From Methylobacterium sp. NMS14P (GTDB lineage: Bacteria > Pseudomonadota > Alphaproteobacteria > Rhizobiales > Beijerinckiaceae), in NCBI RefSeq assembly GCF_028583545.1, contig NZ_CP087106.1, forward strand, positions 1,426,001 to 1,490,000: a stretch of DNA of 64,000 nt, read 5' to 3'. A program made the position numbers and the translations under genes. Below the pieces are notes generated by a model. The model did not search any database. It worked only from the letters and a program-made list of their open reading frames with translations, and had not been told where the DNA came from. Shown piece after piece: positions 1 to 8,664 of the stretch (positions are counted from its first letter, which is position 1; every line of letters begins with the position of its first letter).

Positions 1-191
1 CATTCGCTGTCACCGGCGATAGTAAGACCGCAGGATTGAGCAGCGCCTGCAACATCCCGTCGTAGCGCGCCAACGCGGCGTTGGCCCGTCCCGCCAGGGG
101 AGCAGCCGTCGCCAATCAAGATCGGCAACAGGAAGGATCGGCGGAACGCAGGGTTCGCGTGCCATCAGACGGAACTCTCGATCTTCTTCAT

Positions 192-239
192 CCGCACGCC
201 CGGCCCCTCGCCGTCCTCCTGGATGAAGATTATGCCGGC
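192..239 (-). repeat. Degenerate 48-bp repeat, copy 1
   Basis: Read on the minus strand, this 48-bp stretch aligns with 858-905 at roughly three quarters of positions. Both copies can be translated to a peptide of the form AG(I/V)IFI(Q/N)E(D/S)GEGPG. Here the open frame runs on to a stop at 165-167; the only usable start is a GTG at 266, giving about 33 codons. It may be the end of a small conserved protein or a decayed duplicate. The copies flank the HTH gene at 338. Confidence 0.4.
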
Positions 240-337
240 GACGAGCGGCGGTGTTCCACGGAACACCCGCAGCCTCGCGCTCGGCCTCGAGCCGCGGCAA
301 CAGCTTGCCGCCGAAGCATCTACCCTAGAACGGCTTA

Positions 338-805
338 ATGCCGACCGCCTCCTACCTCACGCGCCGGGCGCTCGCCGCCGAGCTCATGATCAGCGAGAGC
401 GCCGTGGACGATTACGTCCGCCGGGGCCTCCTGCCGCCGCCGATAAGCATCTCGCCCAGCTGCGTGCGCTGGCGCTGGGCGACCGTGGATGAGATCCTTC
501 GGGCTTCTGAGAGCCCGAGACGGTCGGTCGAGGACCTGAGCCTCGAGGAGCGTGCAGCCCGGTCGATCGAGGCATCCGGGCAGCCCACGCTTCAGGATCG
601 AGCCGCGGCCGAACGCTACGCTCGTGCCGTCGCCGCTTCGCAGCAGGGGGCGGAGGGAGGAACCTCCGAGGAGAGGGCCGCTCGGGCAATCGCTTCTTCG
701 CGGCAACGCTCGAATAGAGGCAAAACAATCGACCCCGGGGCCGCCCGAGCGATCGCAGCCTCGAAGGAGCGGTCACGCCCGGCAAAGAAGCCCAAGACCT
801 CCTAA
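338..805 (+). CDS. Small HTH (AlpA/excisionase-like) protein
   Basis: This 155-residue protein begins with a segment (about residues 7-50: LTRRALAAELMISESAVDDYVRRG) of the kind found in MerR/AlpA-type winged HTH proteins of mobile elements, which act as DNA-binding regulators or excision factors. The rest is Ala/Arg/Ser-rich with a repeated E-R-A-A-R-(A/S)-I motif at about residues 70, 112 and 132, suggesting internal duplication of a helical unit. It lies beside tRNA-Ile2 and is the only convincing frame in the first 900 bases. Its function is inferred from the HTH-like segment alone. Confidence 0.55.
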   Translation: MPTASYLTRRALAAELMISESAVDDYVRRGLLPPPISISPSCVRWRWATVDEILRASESPRRSVEDLSLEERAARSIEASGQPTLQDRAAAERYARAVAASQQGAEGGTSEERAARAIASSRQRSNRGKTIDPGAARAIAASKERSRPAKKPKTS

Positions 806-857
806 ACGCGGTCAATTTCGGGGCGCTCGAGAGACTGCGGCGCTACGCTTTGTGTGG

Positions 858-905
858 CCGCCCGCCTGGCCCCTCCCCACTCTCGTTGATGAAGATGACG
901 CCAGC
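858..905 (-). repeat. Degenerate 48-bp repeat, copy 2
   Basis: Minus-strand partner of 192-239, ending 24 bases past the 3' end of tRNA-Ile2. The encoded peptide would read through the tRNA gene, so this copy is probably not expressed as a protein. It may be debris from recombination at the tRNA. Confidence 0.35.
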
Positions 906-928
906 GGGCTCTAGGACGCCGTGCGAAG

Positions 929-1004
929 TGGTGGGCCCGGCAGGACTCGAACCTGCAACCAGACCGTTATGAGCGGTCGGCTCTAACCATTGAGCTACAG
1001 GCCC
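929..1004 (-). tRNA. tRNA-Ile2 (anticodon CAT, lysidine-modified)
   Basis: A full cloverleaf reads on the minus strand: acceptor GGGCCTG pairing with CGGGCCC, D arm GCTCAATGGTTAGAGC, anticodon stem GACCG/CGGTC around loop CTCATAA, T arm GCAGG...CCTGC, discriminator A and an encoded CCA. A CAT anticodon with this body matches the AUA-decoding tRNA-Ile whose C34 is modified to lysidine by TilS. It differs from initiator and elongator tRNA-Met. Confidence 0.93.
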
Positions 1005-1072
1005 TCGAATCCGCATAGCCGTTGCTGCCCTGCAGACACAATCTGCCAACAGGGCAGCATGGGGTAGTGGGC

Positions 1073-1648
1073 CTACTCGGCGGCCTCAGCCCTCTCGCTG
1101 TCTTTCTGTTCGCCCTCAGCCTGATCGTCCTCAACGGCGCCTTCGCCCGCTGCGCTCGTCGCCGGAGCACCGGCCCGGTACTTATCGCCGTCCCGCTCCA
1201 ACTCCCCGCTGTTGGCCATCACGCTGAGGTACGTGTTCAGGGTGTTGGCCGCCACGTCTGTCAGGCGTTCGCTTATCTCGGCATGCGTCAAACCCTCAGA
1301 TCCAGCTTCCTCAAGAAGCGCCTTCAGCCGCCCCTTGGCCGAGTTGGCGCGCGGTCCCCGGGGGCCACGGATACCACGAGGCCGATCCTCGCCAGCCGGA
1401 GCGTGACGGCGTGTCGGCAGATCGTCTGCAGGCTCGTCCAGCGGCGTGCCCTCCACGATCGATGCGAGCGACCGCTCGGCAAGGCGGAGTTTCGTCAGCT
1501 CGGCGCCGACCCGTTCAAAATCAGCCTCAAGGGTCGCGCGCTGCTGCCTCACGTTGGCAAGCGCCTTCGCGAGAGTGTCGTCATTTGCCATCGGTGTATC
1601 AGCTTCTCTGTTCTCGGAGCCTTCGGGCACGGTCGTAAATCGTATCAT
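1073..1648 (-). CDS. Hypothetical protein with coiled coil and winged-helix-like tail
   Basis: 191 residues from the first ATG; an alternative start at 1591 (MANDDTLAK) removes 19 residues and begins directly at the likely domain. Residues 20-65 are a charged, heptad-like helix. Residues 105-155 (KGRLKALLEEAG...LTHAEISERL...TLNTYLSVMANSGELERDG) look like a winged HTH of the type that senses phase or binds DNA. The tail is acidic and low-complexity. It could be a nucleoid or regulatory DNA-binding protein. No family is recognised with certainty. Confidence 0.55.
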   Translation of the reverse strand: MIRFTTVPEGSENREADTPMANDDTLAKALANVRQQRATLEADFERVGAELTKLRLAERSLASIVEGTPLDEPADDLPTRRHAPAGEDRPRGIRGPRGPRANSAKGRLKALLEEAGSEGLTHAEISERLTDVAANTLNTYLSVMANSGELERDGDKYRAGAPATSAAGEGAVEDDQAEGEQKDSERAEAAE

Positions 1649-1724
1649 TGCGCCGTCTCAGGATCCTCGCGGTGCCGCACGAAACTCTGGACGATCGGCC
1701 GTCCATGACAGTGTCGCGTGCAGC

Positions 1725-1919
1725 CTACCACGCGCGCAGCAGGTGCCCGCCGGCCAGCACGATGACGACGAGGGTCACGACCGAGATAGCGATCTTCTGC
1801 GTCAAATTGGACAGACGGTTGCGACTACGCCGACGGTCTCGGGGCCTGAAAGCCACGACCTTCGGATCCGACAGGTTCTGGGTCAGACTGTTGGGCAGCT
1901 TGGGCTTCGTGCGCCTCAC
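1725..1919 (-). CDS. Small single-pass membrane protein (hypothetical)
   Basis: 64 residues: a basic N-terminus with an RPRDRRRSRNR patch followed by one hydrophobic helix (residues 42-58, IAISVVTLVVIVLAGG). The positive-inside charge pattern predicts an N-in orientation. The gap 1649-2073 contains nothing else convincing. No family is recognised and the frame could be fortuitous. Confidence 0.35.
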   Translation of the reverse strand: MRRTKPKLPNSLTQNLSDPKVVAFRPRDRRRSRNRLSNLTQKIAISVVTLVVIVLAGGHLLRAW

Positions 1920-2073
1920 TTCAGATAGCCCTTCGCCTTCAGGTGCTCGGTTTTGGAAAACGGCATCTGGACACGCGCATCAATCGCGAGCCCAGACACT
2001 CGGCGAATTCCCCGCTGGATAGCTATCGCCATCCCATCAGAGAAGAAGCTGGCAGCTTGGGACACGATCAGCT

Positions 2074-2556
2074 TCAGAAAAGCGCAACGAGCGCGACACC
2101 AGCTACCATCAGCAGGCCGCCCAGGATCCGCCAGAGGCTAGCCGGATGCACCTCGAAGCCGACCAAGCCAAAATGGTCGAGCAGGATGGAAGTAACGACG
2201 CCCGCCGTCACCAGCAGCCCGAGAAACGCCCCGGCCCCAACTTGGCGGGCAATCAGCAGCTGCGCGATCACGACTCCGCCACCCATGAAGCCGCCGCCCC
2301 ATGCCCACCACGGCACCTGCGAAAGCTCCTGCGTCGTCGGCCATGCCAAACGACGGGATATGAGACCGATGATCAGGACGGTCAGGGCAGTACCGATCCC
2401 AACGACCAGACCAGCCACGAGCGGCTGAGAGAAGCCCCTGGCGAGGGTACTGTTCTGGCCTGGCTGGATGGCGTTGGCGATCCCGGCCAGTAGGACGGCG
2501 CCGTACAGGTACCACATGGTCGAGATCCAATCGGAGGATCCCACTGGGTAGAGCAA
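2074..2556 (-). CDS. DMT-type integral membrane protein (DUF606/YdcZ-like)
   Basis: 160 residues with about five hydrophobic helices. The opening MWYLYGAVLLAGIANAIQPG and the later WWAWGGGFMG and GLLVTAGVVTSILLDHFGL are typical of the DUF606/YdcZ half-size transporters of the drug/metabolite transporter superfamily. Its substrate is unknown. The ATG at residue 14 (about 2517) fits the family start better than the upstream one. It lies directly outside the IS21-type element. Confidence 0.75.
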   Translation of the reverse strand: MLYPVGSSDWISTMWYLYGAVLLAGIANAIQPGQNSTLARGFSQPLVAGLVVGIGTALTVLIIGLISRRLAWPTTQELSQVPWWAWGGGFMGGGVVIAQLLIARQVGAGAFLGLLVTAGVVTSILLDHFGLVGFEVHPASLWRILGGLLMVAGVALVALF

Positions 2557-2696
2557 TTGGGTCCTCTTCCGCGAGCCCTGTCAAAAGGCGTTGGAACGGG
2601 ACCCCGGATCGGCGTGCAATCGGGACCCCTTCGCAAGCTGGGTGCGGTGCGGCTGAGCTGATCCGACGTCCAGCTTTCGCGGCGTAGGCGCTGGCC

Positions 2697-3431
2697 TCAG
2701 ACGCGGTTCTTGAAGCGCCAGCTCTCATTGCCGGTCTCGACAATCTCACAGTGATGGGTGAGCCGATCGAGCAGCGCCGTGGTCATCTTGGCGTCGCTGG
2801 CGAACACGCTCGGCCACTCGCCGAAGGCAAGATTGGTGGTCACCACGATCGAGGTGGTCTCGTAGAGCTTGCTGATCAGATGGAACAGCAACTGGCCGCC
2901 TGACTGCGCAAACGGCAGGTAGCCGAGTTCGTCCAGCACCACGAAGTCGAGCCGCATGAGATGGTCGGCGATGCGGCCCTGCCGACCGGCACGCGCCTCG
3001 GCTTCGAGCCGGTTGACGAGGTCGACCACGTTGTAGAACCGGCCTCGCTTCCCGTCCCGGATACACGCTCGCACGATGGCGATGGCCAGGTGCGTCTTGC
3101 CGGTGCCGGTGCCGCCGACCAGCACGACGTTGCGCTGATGGGCCAGGAACTCGCCGCCAGCGAGATCGCGCACCAGCCCCTCGTTGACCGGCGTGTCGGC
3201 GAAGGCGAACTCGGCGATGTCCTTGGCCAGGGGCAGCTTGGCGATCGTCATCTGGTAGCGGATCGAGCGCGCCTGCTTCTCGCTGATCTCGGCTTGGAGC
3301 AGGTCGCCGACGACCTGCTGCGGCTCGTGGGTGCGCTTGAGCGCGACCTTGATGATCTCGTCGTAGGCCGCCTTCATCCCGAACAGCTTCAGCTCGCCCA
3401 TGGTGGCGAGGATGTCCTGACGTTCCATCAT
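2697..3431 (-). CDS. istB: IS21 transposition helper ATPase IstB
   Basis: 244-residue AAA+ ATPase that assembles on target DNA and activates the IstA transposase. Walker A is GGTGTGKT (residues 106-113) and Walker B is FVVLDELG. The C-terminus ([15 protein letters not shown]) is characteristic of IstB. The start overlaps the istA stop by 4 nt (ATGA), indicating translational coupling. It appears intact at full family length. Confidence 0.95.
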   Translation of the reverse strand: MMERQDILATMGELKLFGMKAAYDEIIKVALKRTHEPQQVVGDLLQAEISEKQARSIRYQMTIAKLPLAKDIAEFAFADTPVNEGLVRDLAGGEFLAHQRNVVLVGGTGTGKTHLAIAIVRACIRDGKRGRFYNVVDLVNRLEAEARAGRQGRIADHLMRLDFVVLDELGYLPFAQSGGQLLFHLISKLYETTSIVVTTNLAFGEWPSVFASDAKMTTALLDRLTHHCEIVETGNESWRFKNRV

Positions 3432-4936
3432 GGGGCTCTCCTCAGGCTGTCGTAGCGGGCACAGTCGGCGACCGGCTCATGGCGCAGCCGCAGGCTCTCG
3501 GGCGTCAGGATGGTGACCGGGGCGGTGGGCTCGCGCTGGCGTGCCAGGATGTTGAGGACGACGTCGGCCGAGTGCACGCCCTCACGCAGCGCCTCGGCGC
3601 AGGCCGCCTCGACTGCGCTCAGCCCGTCGCGCAGCACGGCGGTGAGGATCTCGACCATCTGCCGGTCGCCGTCGGCGGAGCCGGCGAGCTTGCGTCGGAT
3701 CCGGTCGAGGGCCGCAGGCAACACCCAGTCCTTGAACGGCGCGCCGTTCCTGAGCGCACCGGGCTTGCGGGCGAGCACGGGGACGTAGTGCCAGGGGTCG
3801 AACATCGTCTGGTTGCGACCGAAGCCGCGGGCATGCTCGCCGACGATGCGCCCGTCCTGACGGATCTCTACGCGCTCGGCATAGGCGCGCACCTCGACCG
3901 GCCGCCCGAGGGCGGAGGCCGTGACCGAGTACCGGTTGTTGTCGAAGCGAACCAAGCAGGTCGAGGACACGGCCGCCGGCACGGCGTGGAAGCCGTCGAA
4001 GCGGCCAGCGTAGGGGACCAAGGCTGCCCGCTCGGCCTCGAAGGCCTGCCACACGGTCCGGTCGGGCTGCTCGGGATGCGGGTGAGCCTTGGCGTAGGCG
4101 ATCACCCCGTCGAGCAGCAGGGCGTTCAACTCGTCGTAGCTCCTCACCCGGATGCGCGGCGTGAACAGACGCTCGCGCACCAGCCCGACCTGGTTCTCGA
4201 CCTGCCCCTTCTCCCAGCCCGAGGCCGGTGTGCAGGCCACCGGCTCGACGAGGTAGTGCGAGCACATCTGCAGGAAGCGACGGTTGTAGGCGCGCTCACG
4301 TCCGACGAAGATCGCGTCCACGGCGGTCTTCATGTTGTCGTAGATCCCGCGCTGGCAGGTGCCGCGGTAGAAGGCGAACGCCCGGTCGTGGGCGTCGAAC
4401 ACCATCTCCTGGCTCTCGCGCGGATAGGCCCGCACGAACGGCATGCGAGAGTGGCACAGCCGGACGTGGGCGACCTTGATCTCTGTGGTTGTGCCGCCGA
4501 TCAGCACCGTCTCGTGGCTCCAGTCGAACTGGTAAGCCTCGCCCGGCGCGAAGGAGAGCGGCACGAACGCCTGAGTCGAGACGGCGGTGCGCTCGCGCTT
4601 CCAGCCCTTGGCATAGCGGCGCACCGCGTCGTAGCCGCCCTCGTAGCCGAGCCCACGCAGAGCCTCGTAGACGCGCATCAGCGTCAGTCGCTCGCGCCGC
4701 GCCTTGCTGGCGTTCGCCAGGAGCATCCGATCGAGCTCGTCCCGCCACGATCCGAGCTTCGGGGCAGGTTGGATGGCGCGGGTGTATTGGAACGCCGTCG
4801 CCTCGGAGCGGATGACCTTGCGCACGACCTTACGCGAGACCCTCAGCTCCCGGCAGATCTGCTTGATCGGCTTCTGCTGCACGAAGTAAGCGCGGCGGAT
4901 CTTTGCGACCGTCTCCACGACCAACATCCCGCGCAA
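3428..4936 (-). CDS. istA: IS21 transposase IstA
   Basis: 502-residue DDE transposase. An N-terminal HTH ([20 protein letters not shown], about residues 23-42) binds the ends. The catalytic residues are D138 (in QFDWSHE), D200 (in YDNMK) and E247 (in KGQVENQV). A C-terminal beta-barrel region follows, with [10 protein letters not shown]. Length and motifs are those of a functional IstA. Confidence 0.95.
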   Translation of the reverse strand: MRGMLVVETVAKIRRAYFVQQKPIKQICRELRVSRKVVRKVIRSEATAFQYTRAIQPAPKLGSWRDELDRMLLANASKARRERLTLMRVYEALRGLGYEGGYDAVRRYAKGWKRERTAVSTQAFVPLSFAPGEAYQFDWSHETVLIGGTTTEIKVAHVRLCHSRMPFVRAYPRESQEMVFDAHDRAFAFYRGTCQRGIYDNMKTAVDAIFVGRERAYNRRFLQMCSHYLVEPVACTPASGWEKGQVENQVGLVRERLFTPRIRVRSYDELNALLLDGVIAYAKAHPHPEQPDRTVWQAFEAERAALVPYAGRFDGFHAVPAAVSSTCLVRFDNNRYSVTASALGRPVEVRAYAERVEIRQDGRIVGEHARGFGRNQTMFDPWHYVPVLARKPGALRNGAPFKDWVLPAALDRIRRKLAGSADGDRQMVEILTAVLRDGLSAVEAACAEALREGVHSADVVLNILARQREPTAPVTILTPESLRLRHEPVADCARYDSLRRAP

Positions 4937-5461
4937 GCCTCCCGTTCGAGCCGGAAGGCAGTGTGGATGACTTGTCCTGGGGGTCCCGTTTGGACGCCGA
5001 TCACCCCGAAAACGGGGTCCTTATTCCACGCCTAATCACAACCGACGGTGCCGAGCCGGGTAAGTTCCGCTGGTATCCTCGCGTCCCCGGCGCGATCCGG
5101 CTCACGGATGGGACGGCCCATCAGATCGAGCACTACCGGCATCCCGATCCCGTCGTCGAGGCTTTGCGGTGGCAGGTTTGTGAGGGCCAGCTGATCCAGG
5201 CGATCGGCCGTCTTCGCCCGCTGCGCCGTAAGGCCGACGAGCCGTTCTTCCTCGATATCGTCTCAGACGTGCCCTTGCCGATCACGGTCGACCGGGTTGA
5301 GGTATGGGATCGGTCCCGGCTGGGTTCGTGGGCCGATATGGCGGCCGAGGGCGTCATCTTCACCGCCGCCGCCAATATCCAGGCCGCGTTCCCGGATCTC
5401 GCTTCGAGCCCGAAAGCGGCTCAGAACATGTCTGAAGCCGTGAGGCTCACCCTTAGGTCTA

Positions 5462-6368
5462 GGGCGTCTCTGCAAAGGGTTCACAGGCCGCGGGATCGGC
5501 CCCATGTGGGCCTGATGCGACGCTTTGAACTGACTGACGCGCAGTGGGAGCAGATCGCCCCGCTGCTGCCTCCGCAGAAGCCGCGCACGGGCCGGCCTGC
5601 CGAGGATCACCGCCAAGTGCTCAACGGTATGCTCTGGATCCTGCGTACCGGTGCGCCCTGGGAGGACCTGCCGACCCGCTACGGGGCGGTCGGAACCGTG
5701 TCGAGCCGGTTCTACCGCTGGCGCAAGGCCGGCGTGTTCGACCGGGTGCTGCAGCGCCTGCAGGCGCAGGCGGACGCCCGCGGCGACCTCGACTGGGATC
5801 TGCACTTCGTGGACGCCACGGTGGTGCGCGCCCACCAGCACGCCGCCGGGGCACGCCGGTCCGGCGCCATCGGGGGGTGAGGGCACGGTCGAGGGCGTGG
5901 GCGAGGCGCTGGGGCGCAGCCAGGGCGGCTTCTCGACCAAGCTTCATCTGCGTGCCGAGGGCGGCGGCAAGCCGATCGCGGCGGTGCTGACGGCCGGCGA
6001 AAGGCATGAGCAGTTCGCACTGGACGCCTTGATGGACAAGGGCGCGGTGCCGCGCTCAGGGCGAGGCCGCCCGCGCCTGCGGCCCCGTAGGACGGCAGGG
6101 GACCGGGGTTACTCCAGTCCGCCGGCGCGTTGTCGCCTCAGGCAGCGTCGGATCGAGCCGGTCATCCCGACCCGCAAGGACCAGCCGCGTCAGCCCGACT
6201 TTGACAAGGCCGCGTACCGCGAGCGCAACAAGGTCGAGCGGCTGATCAACCGTCTCAAGCAGTATCGCCGCATCGCCACCCGCTACGAGAAGCGGGCTGC
6301 CAACTACCTCGCCATGGTCACCCTCGGCATGACCATGCTCTGGCTCACATGAGTTTGCAGAGACGCCC
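5462..6368 (+). mobile_element. IS5-family insertion sequence (IS427-like)
   Basis: A 907-bp element with perfect terminal inverted repeats GGGCGTCTCTGCAAA and TTTGCAGAGACGCCC, flanked by a TA duplication (5460-5461 and 6369-6370; CTAG is an equivalent reading). It interrupts the helicase-like remnant. The short target duplication is the kind reported for the IS427 subgroup. Confidence 0.9.
5515..6352 (+). pseudogene. IS5-family transposase, two frames joined at a G6 run
   Basis: The first frame (5515-5880) holds the N-terminal DUF4096-type domain (FELTDAQWEQIAPLLPP) and the first catalytic Asp, D100 in HFVDATVV. It stops right after a run of six G (5872-5877). The second frame carries the next Asp (TAGDRGYSS) and the Y(2)R(3)E(6)K signature (YRERNKVERLINRLK). 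The switch needs a +1 or -2 shift. It may be an inactivating indel in a homopolymer or a programmed frameshift. All DDE residues are present across the two parts. Confidence 0.8.
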
Positions 6369-6879
6369 TAGGAAGGATTCGCTCTTAGACCTTGGGGTGA
6401 ACGTCAGCCTCGTCGAGGCCAAGCGCACGGGTCGCTCACAGCCGACCGAGATCGTCGTTCTGCCGAACGGGCCAAAAGGACCGAACGCTCTGCAGCGTTG
6501 GCTGAACGATCGTGGGGTCGGGCCGATCGAACGGATCACTGTGAAGGCGCCCGGCGTAGCATGGGTGCGGCCGTCCTTCGGGCGGGTCGGGCGTCTCGTC
6601 GGCGAGCGGATCCACGCTTGGGCCGCCATGTTTGCCGCGGCGAACGCGTGCGAGAGCGAAGTCAGCAGGTTAGCGCCCAAAGCATGACTGAACGCGATGA
6701 AATGCGCTGCTATGCGCTTGGGTCCCTCCACGGGGGCACCCCAAGCGGGTAACGCGCGACCTCGGTTCTTCCCTAGATACGAAATCGCGAAATGCTATTT
6801 CTGACTCAGCGGTTGCTCTGATACGAGCAACCCGCTGTCGAGTCTCAAAAAATTCGTCGGCGCCCAAGGGTAAGAAGTA

Positions 6880-7770
6880 ATGTCGCAAGACGTATTAAGC
6901 TCTAGCAAAGTAGATCTGGAATGGTTCACCGTGAACTTGCCGGTGCGGGGCTACGCTTTTTCACTGCCGTCAATAAAGCAAGCCTTTCGCGAGTTTCAGC
7001 AATTAGCTTTAGACGACGGAAGGAAAATGCTTTCCAGAATGGCGAAGCCTGACGGAAAAGATCCTGCCGAATGGCAGGCTGAGCTTTCGGCTCTTGAGAA
7101 AAAAGCGTTCCTTGTAACGGTCTCGATAATCGGGAAGGACGGAGTGACAAAATACGGACAAACAGAAGATATATTCGAATCGAAAGATCTGCCGTTTCCC
7201 ATCAATACTATATATTTCACAAATCAAAACTCATTCCGGGCGCATGCCAACGGTAATATCCCTATCAATCGCTTTGAAATTTGGTTGGAGTTTGGCAAGC
7301 CGCCAATATTCGATACCAATCCCCTTCAATCCGAACCAACTCCGAATGGTAGCCGAGTTTTCATTAATGCGAACGAGTTGGGTTTTTTTCGTGCTTGTCA
7401 GCATGTGGTTTCAAGCAGAGTAAAGCAGAACTCGAATTGGTATAAGCCGATACACGGCCGATTTGCTTACGATTTTGGCCTCTGGTTTATAGCGCTTCCG
7501 TACGCCCTTTACGTAGTCACGAGCTCAATAAATACTTTTGCGCCCTTGAACGGTCCAACTGAGTCTTATCGGGTCCCTGCATTTATTTATGGCTTGGGTC
7601 TATCTTTGATCGTATACCGTACTCTTTTCACATATCTTAAATGGGCATACCCGGTGAACGTCTTGGACGAAAACAAAGACACAGCGCTCAAGCATAGAAT
7701 CATATTTGGAGGCTTAATTATGACTGCCTTGTCGAAGGGGATATTTGCTCTAATAGCAAAGGTATATTAG
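6880..7770 (+). CDS. Low-GC protein with C-terminal membrane helices (unknown)
   Basis: 296 residues, with A+T-rich codon use unlike its neighbours, so probably recent transfer. Residues 1-190 are soluble and mixed alpha/beta. The C-terminal third has three hydrophobic helices at about residues 200-218, 232-256 and 272-294. A soluble domain followed by a membrane bundle is a common layout for abortive-infection effectors, but no family motif is recognised. The 192-bp upstream region (6688-6879) is intergenic and could carry its promoter. Confidence 0.75.
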   Translation: MSQDVLSSSKVDLEWFTVNLPVRGYAFSLPSIKQAFREFQQLALDDGRKMLSRMAKPDGKDPAEWQAELSALEKKAFLVTVSIIGKDGVTKYGQTEDIFESKDLPFPINTIYFTNQNSFRAHANGNIPINRFEIWLEFGKPPIFDTNPLQSEPTPNGSRVFINANELGFFRACQHVVSSRVKQNSNWYKPIHGRFAYDFGLWFIALPYALYVVTSSINTFAPLNGPTESYRVPAFIYGLGLSLIVYRTLFTYLKWAYPVNVLDENKDTALKHRIIFGGLIMTALSKGIFALIAKVY

Positions 7771-7841
7771 AGCGCCAGCCAGCACTGTTCGGGCAACCAA
7801 AGTACCCTCGCAATCCATGCGGCGATCATCAAAATCGCCCC

Positions 7842-8282
7842 ATGCCGTTCTCACCTACTTTCAGCCGCTCCATCAAGCCGAAGAAGCGCCGTCCCTCGGC
7901 GGTCACCATCCCTGAGCGGGTCGGCCCCCATGTGAAGCTCGTCTTCGCCGAGATGCGCCGCCAGGGGCAGACCTATGACGCCGTCGAGGCTGGGTCAGGG
8001 GTGAACCGCCCGACGATCAAGGCGTGGCGCCACAAGAACCGCCCAAACCTCGACTCAATCGAAGCTGTTCTCGGGCATCTGAACTTCGAGTTCGTTCCTC
8101 TTCCGACCGAACGCGCGCTGCCTCCTGAAATCGTTGAGGCGCTTCGTCCGATCGCCGAACGGCTTGATCTCACCATGCCCGACGCGATCCGCCTGACCGC
8201 CGAAGTTGCTTACCGCGGGCACCACTTGAAAGCGATCAGGCAGTCGGATGAGGCGCCGGCCGCTTCGGGGGCCATCGGATAG
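7842..8282 (+). CDS. HTH DNA-binding protein (phage-type regulator)
   Basis: 146 residues. The segment at 24-75 (VGPHVKLVFAEMRRQGQTYDAVEA then GVNRPTIKAWRHKNRPNLDSIEAVLGHL) is a Cro/CI-like HTH with a recognition helix around GVNRPTIKAWR. A C-terminal helix pair follows. It is followed by a strong terminator at 8347. It is likely a regulator of the small gene block downstream or a remnant of a lost phage. Confidence 0.65.
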   Translation: MPFSPTFSRSIKPKKRRPSAVTIPERVGPHVKLVFAEMRRQGQTYDAVEAGSGVNRPTIKAWRHKNRPNLDSIEAVLGHLNFEFVPLPTERALPPEIVEALRPIAERLDLTMPDAIRLTAEVAYRGHHLKAIRQSDEAPAASGAIG

Positions 8283-8346
8283 CGACGCGATCGGCCCCGC
8301 GCCTCAAATGCGGGAACGGCATACTCTGATTCTTCCTCGGTGACTT

Positions 8347-8376
8347 GGCGGGCGACTTCGGTCGCTCGCCTTTTTT
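8347..8376 (+). terminator. Rho-independent terminator
   Basis: GGCGGGCGAC and GTCGCTCGCC pair over 10 positions (one G-T) around a TTCG tetraloop and are followed by six T. It closes the HTH gene ending at 8282. Confidence 0.9.
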
Positions 8377-8463
8377 GTTTGGGGCGATTCAAACAGCCCC
8401 GACAAGCGCAGTTAAGCGCGGTCAAATGGAGCCTGTCGCTGATTACAGCTGCGAAGGTTCATC

Positions 8464-8664
8464 ATGACCGAGGTCAATCCCAAAGATTTTTGCACCCGTG
8501 CCGAAGTCGCTGAACTCCTCGGCGTCAGCGTCACGACGCTGCGCGAGATGGAGCGGAAGGGCGAAGGCCCGGCCGTAGTGCGCTTTTCCTCCCGCAAGGC
8601 GCTCTATTCGAACGTCGAACTCGTAAAGTACCTTAAGGCTCGCACCGTCGGGGGTGTCGCGTGA
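8464..8664 (+). CDS. MerR/AlpA-type HTH protein
   Basis: 66 residues forming a single winged HTH: FCTRAEVAELLGVSVTTLREMERKG then a wing with VRFSSRKALYSNVELVKYL. Proteins of this size and form act as excisionases or phage regulators. The stop overlaps the GTG start of the next gene by 4 nt (GTGA), so the two are translationally coupled. Confidence 0.7.
   Translation: MTEVNPKDFCTRAEVAELLGVSVTTLREMERKGEGPAVVRFSSRKALYSNVELVKYLKARTVGGVA

Larger units (their letters stand above)
2579..5040 (-). mobile_element. IS21-family insertion sequence
   Basis: A 2,462-bp element with an istA/istB pair. The ends start TGTCAAAAGGCGTTGGAA at 2579 and, on the other strand, TGTGATTAGGCGTGGAAT at 5040. Each continues into multiple inner repeats containing GGACCCCG and GATCGGCGTSCAA, the multi-repeat layout expected of IS21 ends. 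No target-site duplication is visible in the flanking 8 bases, so the element may have suffered a rearrangement or truncated the gene to its right. Confidence 0.85.
5041..6687 (+). pseudogene. Helicase-like gene fragment, 5' end lost and split by an IS5-family element
   Basis: The frame abuts the IS21 end, runs to 5459, is broken by the IS at 5462-6368 and resumes at 6370 to a stop at 6687. Removing the IS and one copy of its TA target duplication restores one open frame exactly across the junction. The segment WQVCEGQLIQAIGRLRPLRR resembles helicase motif VI (QxxGRxxR). The following DVPLPITVDRVEVWD fits the C-terminal region of primase/helicase proteins of plasmids and phages. The N-terminal catalytic part is gone, so it is inactive. 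The helicase assignment rests on one motif. Confidence 0.6.

Noticed and set aside
843..1049. Open frame across tRNA-Ile2
   Set aside because: It is mostly the translated tRNA gene (PVAQWLEPTAHNGLVAGSSPAGP), a common artefact.
2571..5048. Target-site duplication of the IS21-family element
   Set aside because: The flanking bases GCGAGCCC and ACCGACGG do not match, so no duplication is claimed.
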